In this document: positions 24,621-32,413 of the stretch, piece after piece | How the letters are laid out: each line of letters starts with the position of its first letter | How positions within the stretch are numbered: the stretch's first letter is position 1 | Assembly: GCA_963977005.1 (NCBI GenBank) | Contig: CAXBMQ010000016.1 | Location: 1-64,000 of the forward strand | From: CAXBCP01 sp963977005 | GTDB lineage: Bacteria; Pseudomonadota; Alphaproteobacteria; MPNO01; UBA830 | Length of the DNA stretch: 64,000 bases | Reading direction: 5' to 3' | Notes under the pieces: generated by a model | The model's input: only the letters and a program-made list of their open reading frames with translations | What the model was told of the DNA's origin: nothing | Database searches by the model: none | Program-made: the position numbers and the translations under genes

Positions 24621-26311
24621 TGGTCCTTGGGATCCCGCCCGGCCTGTTCCTCATTGCAGGTGCGCTTCTTGTTCCGCTGTTTCGCGGACGCTGGCGCCAG
24701 ATGTATATGTTGTTTCTGCCGCTGGCCGGGCTTTGGTGCCTGGTAGACGGGCAAAGCGGCACGTTTTTCGCCTTTACCTTCTTCGACTACCAGATCGTCC
24801 CGGTACGGATCGATTCCCTCAGCCTGATATTCGGCTACATTTTCCACATCGCTGCCGCGCTCAGCGTGGTCTACGCATGGCATAACGACGATATCGTCGA
24901 ACAGATGGCCGGGCTTGCCTATGCGGGCTCCGGTATCGGCGCGCTTTTCGCCGGCGACCTCATCACCCTGTTCGTCTATTGGGAAGCAATGGCCATCACG
25001 TCGGTCTTCCTGATCTGGGCGCGCCGGACCGACGCCGCCTATGCCGCCGGCATGCGCTACCTGATCATCCAGGTCGGGTCGGGCGTATTGCTGTTGTCAG
25101 GCGCGATCCTGATGGCGCACGAAACCGGGTCCATCGCCTTCGAGAAAATGACCCTCGGCAGCCTCGCTACCTGGCTGATCCTGATCGCCTTCGGCATCAA
25201 ATGCGCCTTTCCGTTCATGCATAACTGGCTGCAGGACGCCTATCCCGAGGCCACGGTCACCGGCACGGTGTTCCTGTCGGCGTTTACGACCAAGTGCGCG
25301 GTGTATGCCCTCGCCCGCGGCTTTCCGGGCACGGAACTGCTGATCTATGTCGGCGCGGCCATGACCGCCTTCCCGATCTTCTATGCCGTGATCGAAAACG
25401 ATCTCCGCCGCGTGCTGGCCTATTCGCTTAACAACCAGCTCGGATTCATGGTGGTCGGTGTCGGCATCGGCACGACGCTGGCGATCAACGGCGCGGCCGC
25501 CCATGCCTTCGCGCATATCCTGTATAAAGCGCTGCTGTTCATGTCGATGGGCGCCGTGTTGTACCGGGTCGGCACCGTCAAAGGCTCCGAGCTCGGCGGG
25601 CTGTACAAATCGATGCCGTTCACGACAGTGTTCTGCATTATCGGGGCCGCTTCGATTTCCGCTTTCCCGCTGTTTTCGGGCTTCATCGCCAAATCGCTGA
25701 CCCTGTCGGCCGTCGCCCATGAGGGGTATCTCGCGATCTGGATGATCCTGCTCTTCGCATCCGCGGGCGTGTTCCATCATTCCGGTATCAAGATTCCCTA
25801 CTTCGCCTTCTTTGCCCACGATTCCGGCAAGCGGTGCGAGGAAGCTCCCCTGAACATGCTGATCGCCATGGGAATCACGGCGTTCCTGTGTATCGCGATC
25901 GGCGTGTATTCGCCCTGGCTCTACAGCCTGCTGCCCTACCCCGTGGAATATCAGCCCTATACGACGAGCCATGTGATCGGTCAGTATCAGTTGCTGATGT
26001 TCTCGGCCCTCGCATTCGCCGTGCTGATGCGGTTCAAGATCTACCCGCCGGAACTGAAATCGGTGAACCTCGATTTCGATATCACCTACCGCAAGTGGCT
26101 GCCGGCGATCTATCGCTGGGCGATACACCTGACGCGGGACGGCTGGCAAAGCATCCTGCAGGACCTTCGTCGCGGGGTTCACTGGTTCGTCGCCTACATG
26201 TTCCGCCATCACGGCCCGGAAGGCATCCTGGCGCGCACATGGCCAACCGGCTCCATGGCGCTCTGGGTCGCGGTACTCCTCGGCGGTATCCTGCTGATCT
26301 ACTATCTCTGA
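24620..26311 (+). CDS. Third antiporter-like subunit (MrpD/NuoM/N family)
   Basis: This 563-residue polytopic protein has the channel Glu in ITLFVYWEAMAITSVFLIW and the Lys motif in AFGIKCAFPFMHNWLQDAY. A second Lys is in SAFTTKCAVYALARG and a third in AHILYKALLFMSMGAVLY. The C-terminal 100 residues, after the last typical helix, contain a long amphipathic stretch (TYRKWLPAIYRWAIHLTRDG) and one final helix, recalling the lateral arm of NuoL. It closes the operon and is followed by a terminator. Confidence 0.88.
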   Translation: MVLGIPPGLFLIAGALLVPLFRGRWRQMYMLFLPLAGLWCLVDGQSGTFFAFTFFDYQIVPVRIDSLSLIFGYIFHIAAALSVVYAWHNDDIVEQMAGLAYAGSGIGALFAGDLITLFVYWEAMAITSVFLIWARRTDAAYAAGMRYLIIQVGSGVLLLSGAILMAHETGSIAFEKMTLGSLATWLILIAFGIKCAFPFMHNWLQDAYPEATVTGTVFLSAFTTKCAVYALARGFPGTELLIYVGAAMTAFPIFYAVIENDLRRVLAYSLNNQLGFMVVGVGIGTTLAINGAAAHAFAHILYKALLFMSMGAVLYRVGTVKGSELGGLYKSMPFTTVFCIIGAASISAFPLFSGFIAKSLTLSAVAHEGYLAIWMILLFASAGVFHHSGIKIPYFAFFAHDSGKRCEEAPLNMLIAMGITAFLCIAIGVYSPWLYSLLPYPVEYQPYTTSHVIGQYQLLMFSALAFAVLMRFKIYPPELKSVNLDFDITYRKWLPAIYRWAIHLTRDGWQSILQDLRRGVHWFVAYMFRHHGPEGILARTWPTGSMALWVAVLLGGILLIYYL

Positions 26312-26424
26312 TGGCCGCTCCGGCGCGGCGTACGGGAATCGCCGTGGTTGAAAACCGGTGACCGGTACCTATTTCATTAACAGGACTTTCAGGCTCAATC
26401 GCGACAAGGTCCCCTCCAGAATTC

Positions 26425-26463
26425 GCCCGGCGCTGCTACCTTTCAGCGCCGGGCTTTTCTTTT
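26425..26463 (+). terminator. Rho-independent terminator after the antiporter operon
   Basis: The ten-bp stem gcccggcgct (26425-26434) with agcgccgggc (26445-26454) has a ten-base loop and is followed by TTTTCTTTT. It lies 113 bp after the last antiporter gene and only ten bases before the ATG of the EamA gene, so it may also act on that gene's leader. Confidence 0.88.
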
Positions 26464-26472
26464 GACGGCAGA

Positions 26473-27342
26473 ATGAGCCGGAACGTCAAAGGCACCCTGT
26501 GGATGCTCGCTGCCGTCGCGGCGCTTACCGTGATGGCCGTCACCCTGAAACACGTCGTCACGGACATGTCGTCCTGGCAGGCCGCGTGGCTGCGGATGTG
26601 CATCGGTCTCGGCTTCCTGACACCATGGCTGTTCCGCACCGGTATCCGTGACGCGGTTCTGTCACCGCGGCTGCCGATGCTGTGGGCGCGAGGTCTGTTT
26701 GGCAGCGCTTCCTTTGCCCTGACGGTCTATGCCCTGGGTCACCTGATCCTTGCCGATGCGATCGTCCTGTCCTTCACCACGCCGTTCTGGGTCATCCCCC
26801 TGGCGGCGCTTTTTCTGGGCGAATTCGCCGGGTGGCGGCGGACCCTCGCAACGGCGCTCGGCTTCATCGGGGTGCTGCTGGTCATGAAACCGCAATTCGG
26901 GATCCAGGAAGCGATGCTCGCCGCCCTGCTATCCGCACTCCTGCGGGGGTTCGTCGTGGTTTTCATCAAGAACCTGACGACAACGGAACCGCCCCGCCGG
27001 ATTGTCTTCTGGTTTTTCGCCGTGGGCGTCGTCGCTCTTGCCGGGCCGGCGATTTTGCACTGGTCGACACCGACATTTGCCCAGTGGGGATGGCTTGCCC
27101 TGGCCGCGCTGGGCGGATGGCTGGGGCAGGAATGGCTCAGCCGCGCCTATCGCGAAGGTGAAGCGACGATTATCGCACCGCTTGAATTCACCCGTATCCC
27201 GGTTGCCGCGGTTATTGGCCTGACGCTCTTTGCCGAAACGCCGGACTACTGGACACTCGCCGGGACTGTTGTGATCATCGGCGCCGCCTATATCATCAGT
27301 CGCACGACGGCGGCGAAAGTCCCGGTCCGCCCGGAACCGTAA
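26473..27342 (+). CDS. EamA/DMT family transporter
   Basis: This 289-residue protein has ten predicted helices in two EamA repeats. The first repeat runs from NVKGTLWMLAAVAALTVMAV and the second from AMLAALLSALLRGFVVVFIK. Family marks include FTTPFWVIPLAALFLGE and TIIAPLEFTRIPVAAVIGL, with the usual basic C-terminus. Substrates of this family (amino acids, nucleobases, drugs) cannot be told from sequence. The start fits the family's usual length, but a strong terminator ends ten bases upstream and no clear ribosome site is seen. Confidence 0.88.
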   Translation: MSRNVKGTLWMLAAVAALTVMAVTLKHVVTDMSSWQAAWLRMCIGLGFLTPWLFRTGIRDAVLSPRLPMLWARGLFGSASFALTVYALGHLILADAIVLSFTTPFWVIPLAALFLGEFAGWRRTLATALGFIGVLLVMKPQFGIQEAMLAALLSALLRGFVVVFIKNLTTTEPPRRIVFWFFAVGVVALAGPAILHWSTPTFAQWGWLALAALGGWLGQEWLSRAYREGEATIIAPLEFTRIPVAAVIGLTLFAETPDYWTLAGTVVIIGAAYIISRTTAAKVPVRPEP

Positions 27343-27371
27343 CCAGCTACCGCGTTGGATATTCTCAAATA

Positions 27372-27377
27372 TTTACG
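27372..27377. promoter_or_regulatory. Half-site TTTACG of the PEP-CTERM enhancer motif
   Basis: TTTACG occurs here and again at 27414-27419, exactly 42 bp apart. This equals the spacing of the two full motifs upstream of the other PEP-CTERM gene. The GTCGG half is not conserved in this copy. Confidence 0.4.
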
Positions 27378-27403
27378 GATCGCGGAAATTAACCATTAGG
27401 ACC

Positions 27404-27418
27404 GTCGGGATTCTTTAC
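27404..27418. promoter_or_regulatory. Putative enhancer site, motif GTCGG-N5-TTTAC
   Basis: GTCGGGATTCTTTAC on the plus strand is the reverse complement of the core of the motif at 7606 and 7648 (GTAAA-N5-CCGAC). All ten core bases match; the outer GT and AC are not conserved. Its near edge is 66 bp upstream of the -24 element of the sigma-54 promoter, versus 62 bp at the other gene, and its orientation relative to the promoter is the same. Confidence 0.65.
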
Positions 27419-27483
27419 GTTTCGGGAATTTTCGGCGGCTGTGTTTCTTCTCAAACGGTTGAATCCATTGAAATTTTAAAAAC

Positions 27484-27499
27484 TGGTACAATATTTGCA
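27484..27499 (+). promoter_or_regulatory. Sigma-54 (-24/-12) promoter of the second PEP-CTERM gene
   Basis: TGGTACAATATTTGCA fits the sigma-54 pattern TGGCACG-N4-TTGC[A/T] with the invariant GG and GC at correct spacing and two substitutions in the -24 box. The transcript would begin near 27510, about 53 nt before the ATG at 27563. Confidence 0.78.
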
Positions 27500-27562
27500 T
27501 ATAGAACGGCGACGGACTTGCGGCTGATATAAACGACGCCGACCATAACAGGATACGACCCT

Positions 27563-28516
27563 ATGCCCCGGTTACCCAGATTCACCGCAGCAGCCGCCCT
27601 TGGCGGCGTCATGCTTCTCGCGCTGACCGTCAGCGACAAGGCTGCTGCCCTGCAGCTCTACGGCTCCGTCGGCAACGGTTCGGGGGCGAACCGCGGCGAT
27701 ATTATCTCGATCAACCCGACCTACACCAACAGCTACACCACCATCGGCAATCCGACGGTGACCGGCGGCATCACCGGCCTTGCCTTTGACAACTCCGCGC
27801 CCGGACCCTCCGGGTCGCTGTGGGGCTCGCAGGGTTTCGGCTTCAACAGCACCTCGACGCTCATCGAGATCGATCCCGATGACGGATCGCTGATCAACGA
27901 CGTCGGTGCGATCCACACCGATGCGAGCGACGTCGCCGGCTCCAGCATTTCCATCGGCGACCTGGCCTTCAACCCGGTCGACCAGAAACTCTACGCCATC
28001 ACCTCAGACGCCGCCGCGCCCGGCGGGCCGACAGACGGCATTTATACGATCGATACGGGTACCGGTCTTGCAACCCTCGTCGGGAAAACGATCTGGGACA
28101 CCACGGCGGGAATCGCCTTCGATGCGGCGGGAACGCTCTACGCGCTTGGCTTCGACCCCGACGTCGGCCCCTTCGGGACGAACATGCTGTTCACGTTCGA
28201 CCTCGACAACCTGATCTATGACGGGACAGACCCGGAGCTTCTGCTCGATAACACCCGGGTGACGGTCGATATCAACGACTACATTTTCTCGGGTCTGGGC
28301 ATCAATCCGCTGAATGGCGATATCTATGCCTCGGAAAGCCGGACGGGCAACATATACAAAGTCGACCCGGTCACGGGGGCCATGGACTTCACCGGCATGC
28401 CGACCGGCGCATTCGTTTCCGACCTGACTTTCCGCGTTCCCGAGCCGGGAACGCTTGCCGTTATGGGCCTCGGTCTCGTAGGATTGATCTTTATCAGACG
28501 GCGACGCGCTATCTGA
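27563..28516 (+). CDS. PEP-CTERM sorting-domain protein with beta-propeller-like repeats
   Basis: This 317-residue exported protein has an N-terminal signal (MPRLPRFTAAAALGGVMLLAL) and a textbook C-terminal signal VPEPGTLAVMGLGLVGLIFI followed by RRRR. The body shows repeated segments of the type GDLAFNPVDQKLYAITSD, GIAFDAAGTLYALGFD and GLGINPLNGDIYASES, suggesting a six-bladed propeller of the DUF4394/NHL-like kind. Exosortase processing would detach it from the tail. AGGA precedes the ATG. It shares promoter type and upstream motif with the gene at 6753-7481, although the genes are 20 kb apart. Confidence 0.9.
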   Translation: MPRLPRFTAAAALGGVMLLALTVSDKAAALQLYGSVGNGSGANRGDIISINPTYTNSYTTIGNPTVTGGITGLAFDNSAPGPSGSLWGSQGFGFNSTSTLIEIDPDDGSLINDVGAIHTDASDVAGSSISIGDLAFNPVDQKLYAITSDAAAPGGPTDGIYTIDTGTGLATLVGKTIWDTTAGIAFDAAGTLYALGFDPDVGPFGTNMLFTFDLDNLIYDGTDPELLLDNTRVTVDINDYIFSGLGINPLNGDIYASESRTGNIYKVDPVTGAMDFTGMPTGAFVSDLTFRVPEPGTLAVMGLGLVGLIFIRRRRAI

Positions 28517-28561
28517 CGCAACACATCCCCACCGTTGTTGCGGCGGAAGGGCGAACAAACG

Positions 28562-28596
28562 ACGGCGGTCCCGAGTATCAGGGCCGCCGTTTTTTG
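28562..28596 (+). terminator. Rho-independent terminator after the PEP-CTERM gene
   Basis: The stem acggcggtcc (28562-28571) with gggccgccgt (28581-28590), one G-U pair, a nine-base loop and a run of T at 28590-28595. It lies 45 bp after the stop. Confidence 0.85.
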
Positions 28597-28656
28597 TTGC
28601 CGTATTTCATTGCCGGCTTTCATGGCATTCTGCCCGCTCATTGCCGGAGCCAGAAG

Positions 28657-29577
28657 ATGCCCCCCAAAGCCGTCCTTCCGACCCCCGACCCCGCGACGAC
28701 TCTTTCCACCGAGAACCCGGCGCTTCGTCGGACCATCGCCGTCGGCGACGCGGAAATGGCCTATATCGATATCGGCGAAGGCGACCCGATCGTGTTCCTG
28801 CACGGCAATCCGACATCGTCTTTCCTGTGGCGCAATGTCGTTCCCCATGTCGAGGGCATGGGCAGGATCGTCGTCCCGGACTTCATCGCCCATGGGCATT
28901 CGAGCACATCGCCCGGCGATGCCTACCACTACAAGGACAACATCGCCTATTTCGATGCCTTCTTCGAGGCGTTGGAGCTGACAAAGAATGTCACGCTCGT
29001 CCTCCATGACTGGGGCGCGGCCGTCGGGTTTTACCGGGCTGCGCGCTTCCCCGAGCAGATAAGGGGTATTGCCTACATGGAGGCAATGGTCTGGCCGCGC
29101 AACTGGACCGATATCCCCGCCGACCGCGTCGGGAATTTCAAGCATTTCCGCACGCCCGAAGGCGCGAAAGCGGCGACGGAGAGCAATTTCTTCACCGAGG
29201 TCATGCTGTTCGAACGCGGCATTCTCCGCGACCTGAGCGAGATTGAAAAAAACGTTTACCGCTATCCGGTCACACGGCCCGGCGGGACAAGCCTGCCCGG
29301 CATCATCATGCCCAATGACATCCCGTTCGACGGCGACCCGGCGGAGAACGCCGCCCTGGTACAGGTCTATTCCGACTGGCTGAAGGAAACCGACACCCCG
29401 AAGCTGTTCATCAATGCCACCGAAGGCCACGGCCTTGCCGGCGCCGCCCGCGAATTCGCCCGCACGTTCAGGAACCAGACAGAGGTGACGGTCAATGCCC
29501 GCCACTACATGCAGGAAGACGTGCCTGACGAAGTCGGTACTGCGGTAGCGAGTTTCGTTCGCGGGCTGCCTGGCTGA
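28657..29577 (+). CDS. Haloalkane dehalogenase-like alpha/beta hydrolase (HLD-II type residues)
   Basis: This 306-residue protein has the full haloalkane dehalogenase residue set: halide-binding Asn51 in LHGNPTSS and Trp119, nucleophile Asp118 in LHDWGAAVGF, acid Glu142 in AYMEAMVWP, and His283 in ARHYMQED. Placement of the acid after strand six as Glu matches DhaA/LinB-type (HLD-II) enzymes. It would hydrolyse carbon-halogen bonds to alcohol and halide in the cytosol. The ATG at 28657 has GGAG seven bases upstream. Its last 73 bases overlap the 3' end of trpE(G) on the other strand. Substrate is unproven. Confidence 0.88.
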   Translation: MPPKAVLPTPDPATTLSTENPALRRTIAVGDAEMAYIDIGEGDPIVFLHGNPTSSFLWRNVVPHVEGMGRIVVPDFIAHGHSSTSPGDAYHYKDNIAYFDAFFEALELTKNVTLVLHDWGAAVGFYRAARFPEQIRGIAYMEAMVWPRNWTDIPADRVGNFKHFRTPEGAKAATESNFFTEVMLFERGILRDLSEIEKNVYRYPVTRPGGTSLPGIIMPNDIPFDGDPAENAALVQVYSDWLKETDTPKLFINATEGHGLAGAAREFARTFRNQTEVTVNARHYMQEDVPDEVGTAVASFVRGLPG

Positions 29578-31709
29578 CTGAGCCCGCCCACGACGTTCTC
29601 GATCATACGGCGACCCGCGTCGTCGCCGAAGGACATGATCGATTCCGGGTGAAATTGAACGGCCGCAATCGGCAGCGACCTGTGCTCCACACCCATGATT
29701 ACCCCCGCGTCGGTCCGCGCGGTGATGCGCAAACAAGCTGGCAACGCATCGGCATTCGCGCACAGCGAATGATAGCGCCCGACCCGGAACCGCTTCGGCA
29801 CCCCCTTGAATATAAAGGATTCCGACCCGGTCACGTCGCAGGGTTTTCCGTGAACCGGGGTATCCAGCACATCCAGCGTCCCGCCGAAATATTCAACAAT
29901 CCCCTGCAGGCCGAGACAAACGCCGAAGACCGGAATCTTTCGCGCCAGCAGGGAATCCAGCGTGGCGCTCATTTCGAAATCGCCGGGGCGCCCCGGACCG
30001 GGCGACAGGATTGCAAGATCCGGGCTGATTTCGTCGACACGATCTATGGCAAGCCCCGCGCGCAGCGTCGTGACGTCCGCCCCGGTTGCACGCACATACC
30101 CCGCAAGCGTGTGCACGAAGGAATCCCGGTGGTCGACGAAGAGCACCCTGCGCCCCTGCCCGGTCCGTAGCGCAGGCGCCGCCTTCGCGGCCGCCGGCGC
30201 GGGGTTGCGGATGGCATCGATCAGCGCCGATGCTTTCAGCGTCGTTTCCGCCTCTTCCGCCTCCGGATCGGAATCGTAAAGCAGGGTCGCGCCGGCCCGG
30301 ATCTCCGCAACCCCGTGCTCAATCCGGATCGTCCGCAGAGTAAGCCCCGTATTCATGGAACCGTCGAACCCGGCAAATCCGATCGCGCCGCCATACCAGC
30401 GGCGCGGCGATTTCTCGTGGTCCTCGATGAACTGCATCGCGGCCTGTTTCGGCGCACCAGTCACGGTCACCGCCCAGGTATGGGCGAGAAACGCATCGAA
30501 TGCATCGAACCCGTCGCGCAGCGTGCCCACCACGTGGTCGACCGTGTGGATCAGCCGCGAATACATCTCGATCTGGCGGCGCCCGATGACGTCGACGCTG
30601 CCGGGCACGCAGACCCGGGATTTGTCGTTGCGGTCGACATCGGTACACATGGTCAGCTCGGATTCGTCCTTCGCCGAGTTCATCAGCTCGCGGATATTAG
30701 CCGCATCCTCGATCGCATCGCGGCCGCGCGCGATGGTACCGGAAATCGGACAGGTCTCGACCCGCCTGCCATCGACACGCACGAACATCTCCGGCGATGC
30801 CGCGACCAGGTATTCGCCTCCGCCCAGGTTCATCAGGGCGCCATAAGGCGCAGGGTTGCGCTGGCGCAACCGGTTGAACAGCTCGGAGGGCGGGGCGTTG
30901 CACGGCTCGTGGAACATGCGTCCCGGCACGGCTTCAAACATGTCCCCGCGGGCGAAGGCGCGCTGAGCGACCCGCACAGTCTCGGCATATTCGCCGGGTG
31001 CATGATCGCAACCGGTCACGGGCGTACCGCCCGGCGAAAACGTCCCGGAAATACCGTCCCGGACCATCCCGTCGGTCGTGATGCCGCCCTGCGAAAATTC
31101 GTAGCGGTAGCGCAGCGCCTGCTCGCGCCGGTGGTCGACGATCAGAATTTCATCGGGGATGAACAGCACAAGATCGCGTTGCGTCGCCGAACGCTCCAGC
31201 TTCTGATCGATTGGCTCGAACTGAAACGCAAGATCGTATCCGAACGCACCGTAAAGTCCGAGGTGGCCGTCCCGCTGCGAACGGAAATAACCGACAATTT
31301 CCCGCAACACGCTGAAGACGCTGGGCTGGCGGCTGCGCTCCTCCTCGGTAAACGTTCCCGTCGGTTCCATAACCTCGAACGACAACCGGTCTTCGTCCTC
31401 CACGAGAGCGCGGACCAGCGGCATGTCACGCACCAATGGGCCGATGAAGCCGAGCAGCACACTGCCCCGCGCGTTGAGCGCGCGAATCTCCATCGTCCGG
31501 CTGCGCGCTGTAATCTCCAGCGGCGGATCGACGAATCCGATATCCCAGCGGGTATACCGTCCCGGATATTCGAAAGAAGAAGCCAAAAGGACGCCCCGGC
31601 GGGCATCCAGCGCGGAGACCAGTGGCGAGACGCCCTCCACGTAGCTCGCCGGAACGGCTTCGCGGCGAATACCGATCCTGCCGGGCGTGGTGTAGGTAAT
31701 GGAGTCCAT
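29505..31709 (-). CDS. trpE(G): Anthranilate synthase, fused TrpE-TrpG
   Basis: This 734-residue fused enzyme converts chorismate and glutamine to anthranilate. The TrpE part (about 1-515) has the chorismate-binding-enzyme core including CPISGTIARGRD, DESELTMCTDVDRNDKSRVC and GAPKQAAMQFIE. The TrpG amidotransferase part (about 530-715) has SPGPGRPGDF, nucleophile Cys in FGVCLGLQGIVEYFGG, and the His-Glu pair in QFHPESIMSFGDD. Fused trpE(G) under attenuation is typical of Rhizobium and Azospirillum relatives. A 20-residue Ser/Thr-rich tail overlaps the dehalogenase gene. Upstream are a Trp-rich leader peptide and terminator. Confidence 0.96.
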   Translation of the reverse strand: MDSITYTTPGRIGIRREAVPASYVEGVSPLVSALDARRGVLLASSFEYPGRYTRWDIGFVDPPLEITARSRTMEIRALNARGSVLLGFIGPLVRDMPLVRALVEDEDRLSFEVMEPTGTFTEEERSRQPSVFSVLREIVGYFRSQRDGHLGLYGAFGYDLAFQFEPIDQKLERSATQRDLVLFIPDEILIVDHRREQALRYRYEFSQGGITTDGMVRDGISGTFSPGGTPVTGCDHAPGEYAETVRVAQRAFARGDMFEAVPGRMFHEPCNAPPSELFNRLRQRNPAPYGALMNLGGGEYLVAASPEMFVRVDGRRVETCPISGTIARGRDAIEDAANIRELMNSAKDESELTMCTDVDRNDKSRVCVPGSVDVIGRRQIEMYSRLIHTVDHVVGTLRDGFDAFDAFLAHTWAVTVTGAPKQAAMQFIEDHEKSPRRWYGGAIGFAGFDGSMNTGLTLRTIRIEHGVAEIRAGATLLYDSDPEAEEAETTLKASALIDAIRNPAPAAAKAAPALRTGQGRRVLFVDHRDSFVHTLAGYVRATGADVTTLRAGLAIDRVDEISPDLAILSPGPGRPGDFEMSATLDSLLARKIPVFGVCLGLQGIVEYFGGTLDVLDTPVHGKPCDVTGSESFIFKGVPKRFRVGRYHSLCANADALPACLRITARTDAGVIMGVEHRSLPIAAVQFHPESIMSFGDDAGRRMIENVVGGLSQPGSPRTKLATAVPTSSGTSSCM

Positions 31710-31760
31710 TTGCGTATTCCTTTTTCATCGGCCGGTGAAGGAATCGCGGAGACATGAAAC

Positions 31761-31786
31761 ACAAAAGCCGCCAATTCCCTGGCGGC
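31761..31786 (-). terminator. trp attenuator terminator
   Basis: On the minus strand GCCGCCA and TGGCGGC form a seven-bp stem with a GGGAAT loop (31767-31786), followed by TTTTGTGTTT. It sits between the leader peptide and trpE(G). The alternative antiterminator can form from the end of trpL (GGCCGGTC) with GACCGG/CGGCC just after it. Confidence 0.88.
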
Positions 31787-31838
31787 CCGTTTCAGCGTTG
31801 GTCTATTTAATTAAACGAACGATGCGCGCGGCCGCCGG

Positions 31839-31862
31839 TCAGACCGGCCACCACCAATTCAT
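31839..31862 (-). CDS. trpL: trp operon leader peptide (MNWWWPV)
   Basis: An eight-codon frame on the minus strand encodes Met-Asn-Trp-Trp-Trp-Pro-Val and ends in TGA inside the putative antiterminator stem. Three consecutive Trp codons directly upstream of a terminator and trpE(G) are the classic attenuation arrangement: ribosome stalling at the Trp codons when charged tRNA-Trp is scarce lets transcription continue. Confidence 0.92.
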   Translation of the reverse strand: MNWWWPV

Positions 31863-31884
31863 GTGCGCGCGTATGTTGTTCGTA

Positions 31885-32060
31885 AACATCAGCGTAACGT
31901 CGGCGACATTGCAACATCTGTCAACAGGCCAAAAGAAGCGCAGGATGCAAATTTCCGCCAACTGACGTCGATAACATCAGCGTAACGTCGGCGACATTGC
32001 AACATCTGTCAACAGGCCAAAAGAAGCGCAGGATGCAAATTTCCGCCAACTGACGTCGAT
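31885..32060. repeat. Perfect 88-bp tandem duplication upstream of trpL
   Basis: Positions 31885-31972 and 31973-32060 are identical over 88 bases. The unit begins AACATCAGCGTAACGTCGGC and ends AACTGACGTCGAT. Each copy carries TTGACA on the minus strand (31919-31924 and 32007-32012), a candidate -35 box for the trp transcript, though no good -10 is seen at 17 bp. The repeat fills the gap between divergent trpL and the LigA-like gene. Lack of any difference between copies implies recent duplication or an assembly effect. Confidence 0.97.
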
Positions 32061-32134
32061 CAAATGCTGCGGATGCCCTATCTGCTATGTATGATACCGG
32101 AACAGAGGCGATCGAAGATATCGTGGAGGGCTAA

Positions 32135-32413
32135 ATGACCGACTATTGGGCGAACAAACTGGTTTTCGAACTGCAGGGACCGGACGGCAAGGACCAGTGG
32201 ACCAACCACCGGGCCGATGTCATCGCGCGTTACCCGCTCTCGCCCGAAATCCGCCAGGCATTCCTCGACGACGATATCGGAACCCTGCTTCCGGTCATCA
32301 ATCCGTATCTGATGCGTTTCTTCCTGCTGATGCTGGGATACGATGACGCGAAATCAATGGCCGTTCTGGAATCCTTCCAGACCGAAGAAGAAAGGAAACG
32401 GGTCAATGGCTAA
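32135..32413 (+). CDS. LigA-like small subunit of extradiol dioxygenase
   Basis: This 92-residue protein has the LigA (protocatechuate 4,5-dioxygenase alpha subunit) helical pattern: LSPEIRQAFLDDDIGTLLPV followed by INPYLMRFFLLMLGYD. GGAGGG precedes the ATG by seven bases. Its stop overlaps the start of the LigB-like gene by eight bases, so the two subunits are coupled. In LigAB the small subunit forms part of the substrate pocket lid. Confidence 0.87.
   Translation: MTDYWANKLVFELQGPDGKDQWTNHRADVIARYPLSPEIRQAFLDDDIGTLLPVINPYLMRFFLLMLGYDDAKSMAVLESFQTEEERKRVNG

Noticed and set aside
31890..31930. Full sigma-70 promoter for trp inside the 88-bp repeat
   Set aside because: TTGACA is present but the hexamers at 16-18 bp spacing are poor (for example GACGTT), so I report only the -35-like element.
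31885..32060. CRISPR or satellite-type repeat array
   Set aside because: Only two directly abutting copies without spacers; it is a tandem duplication.
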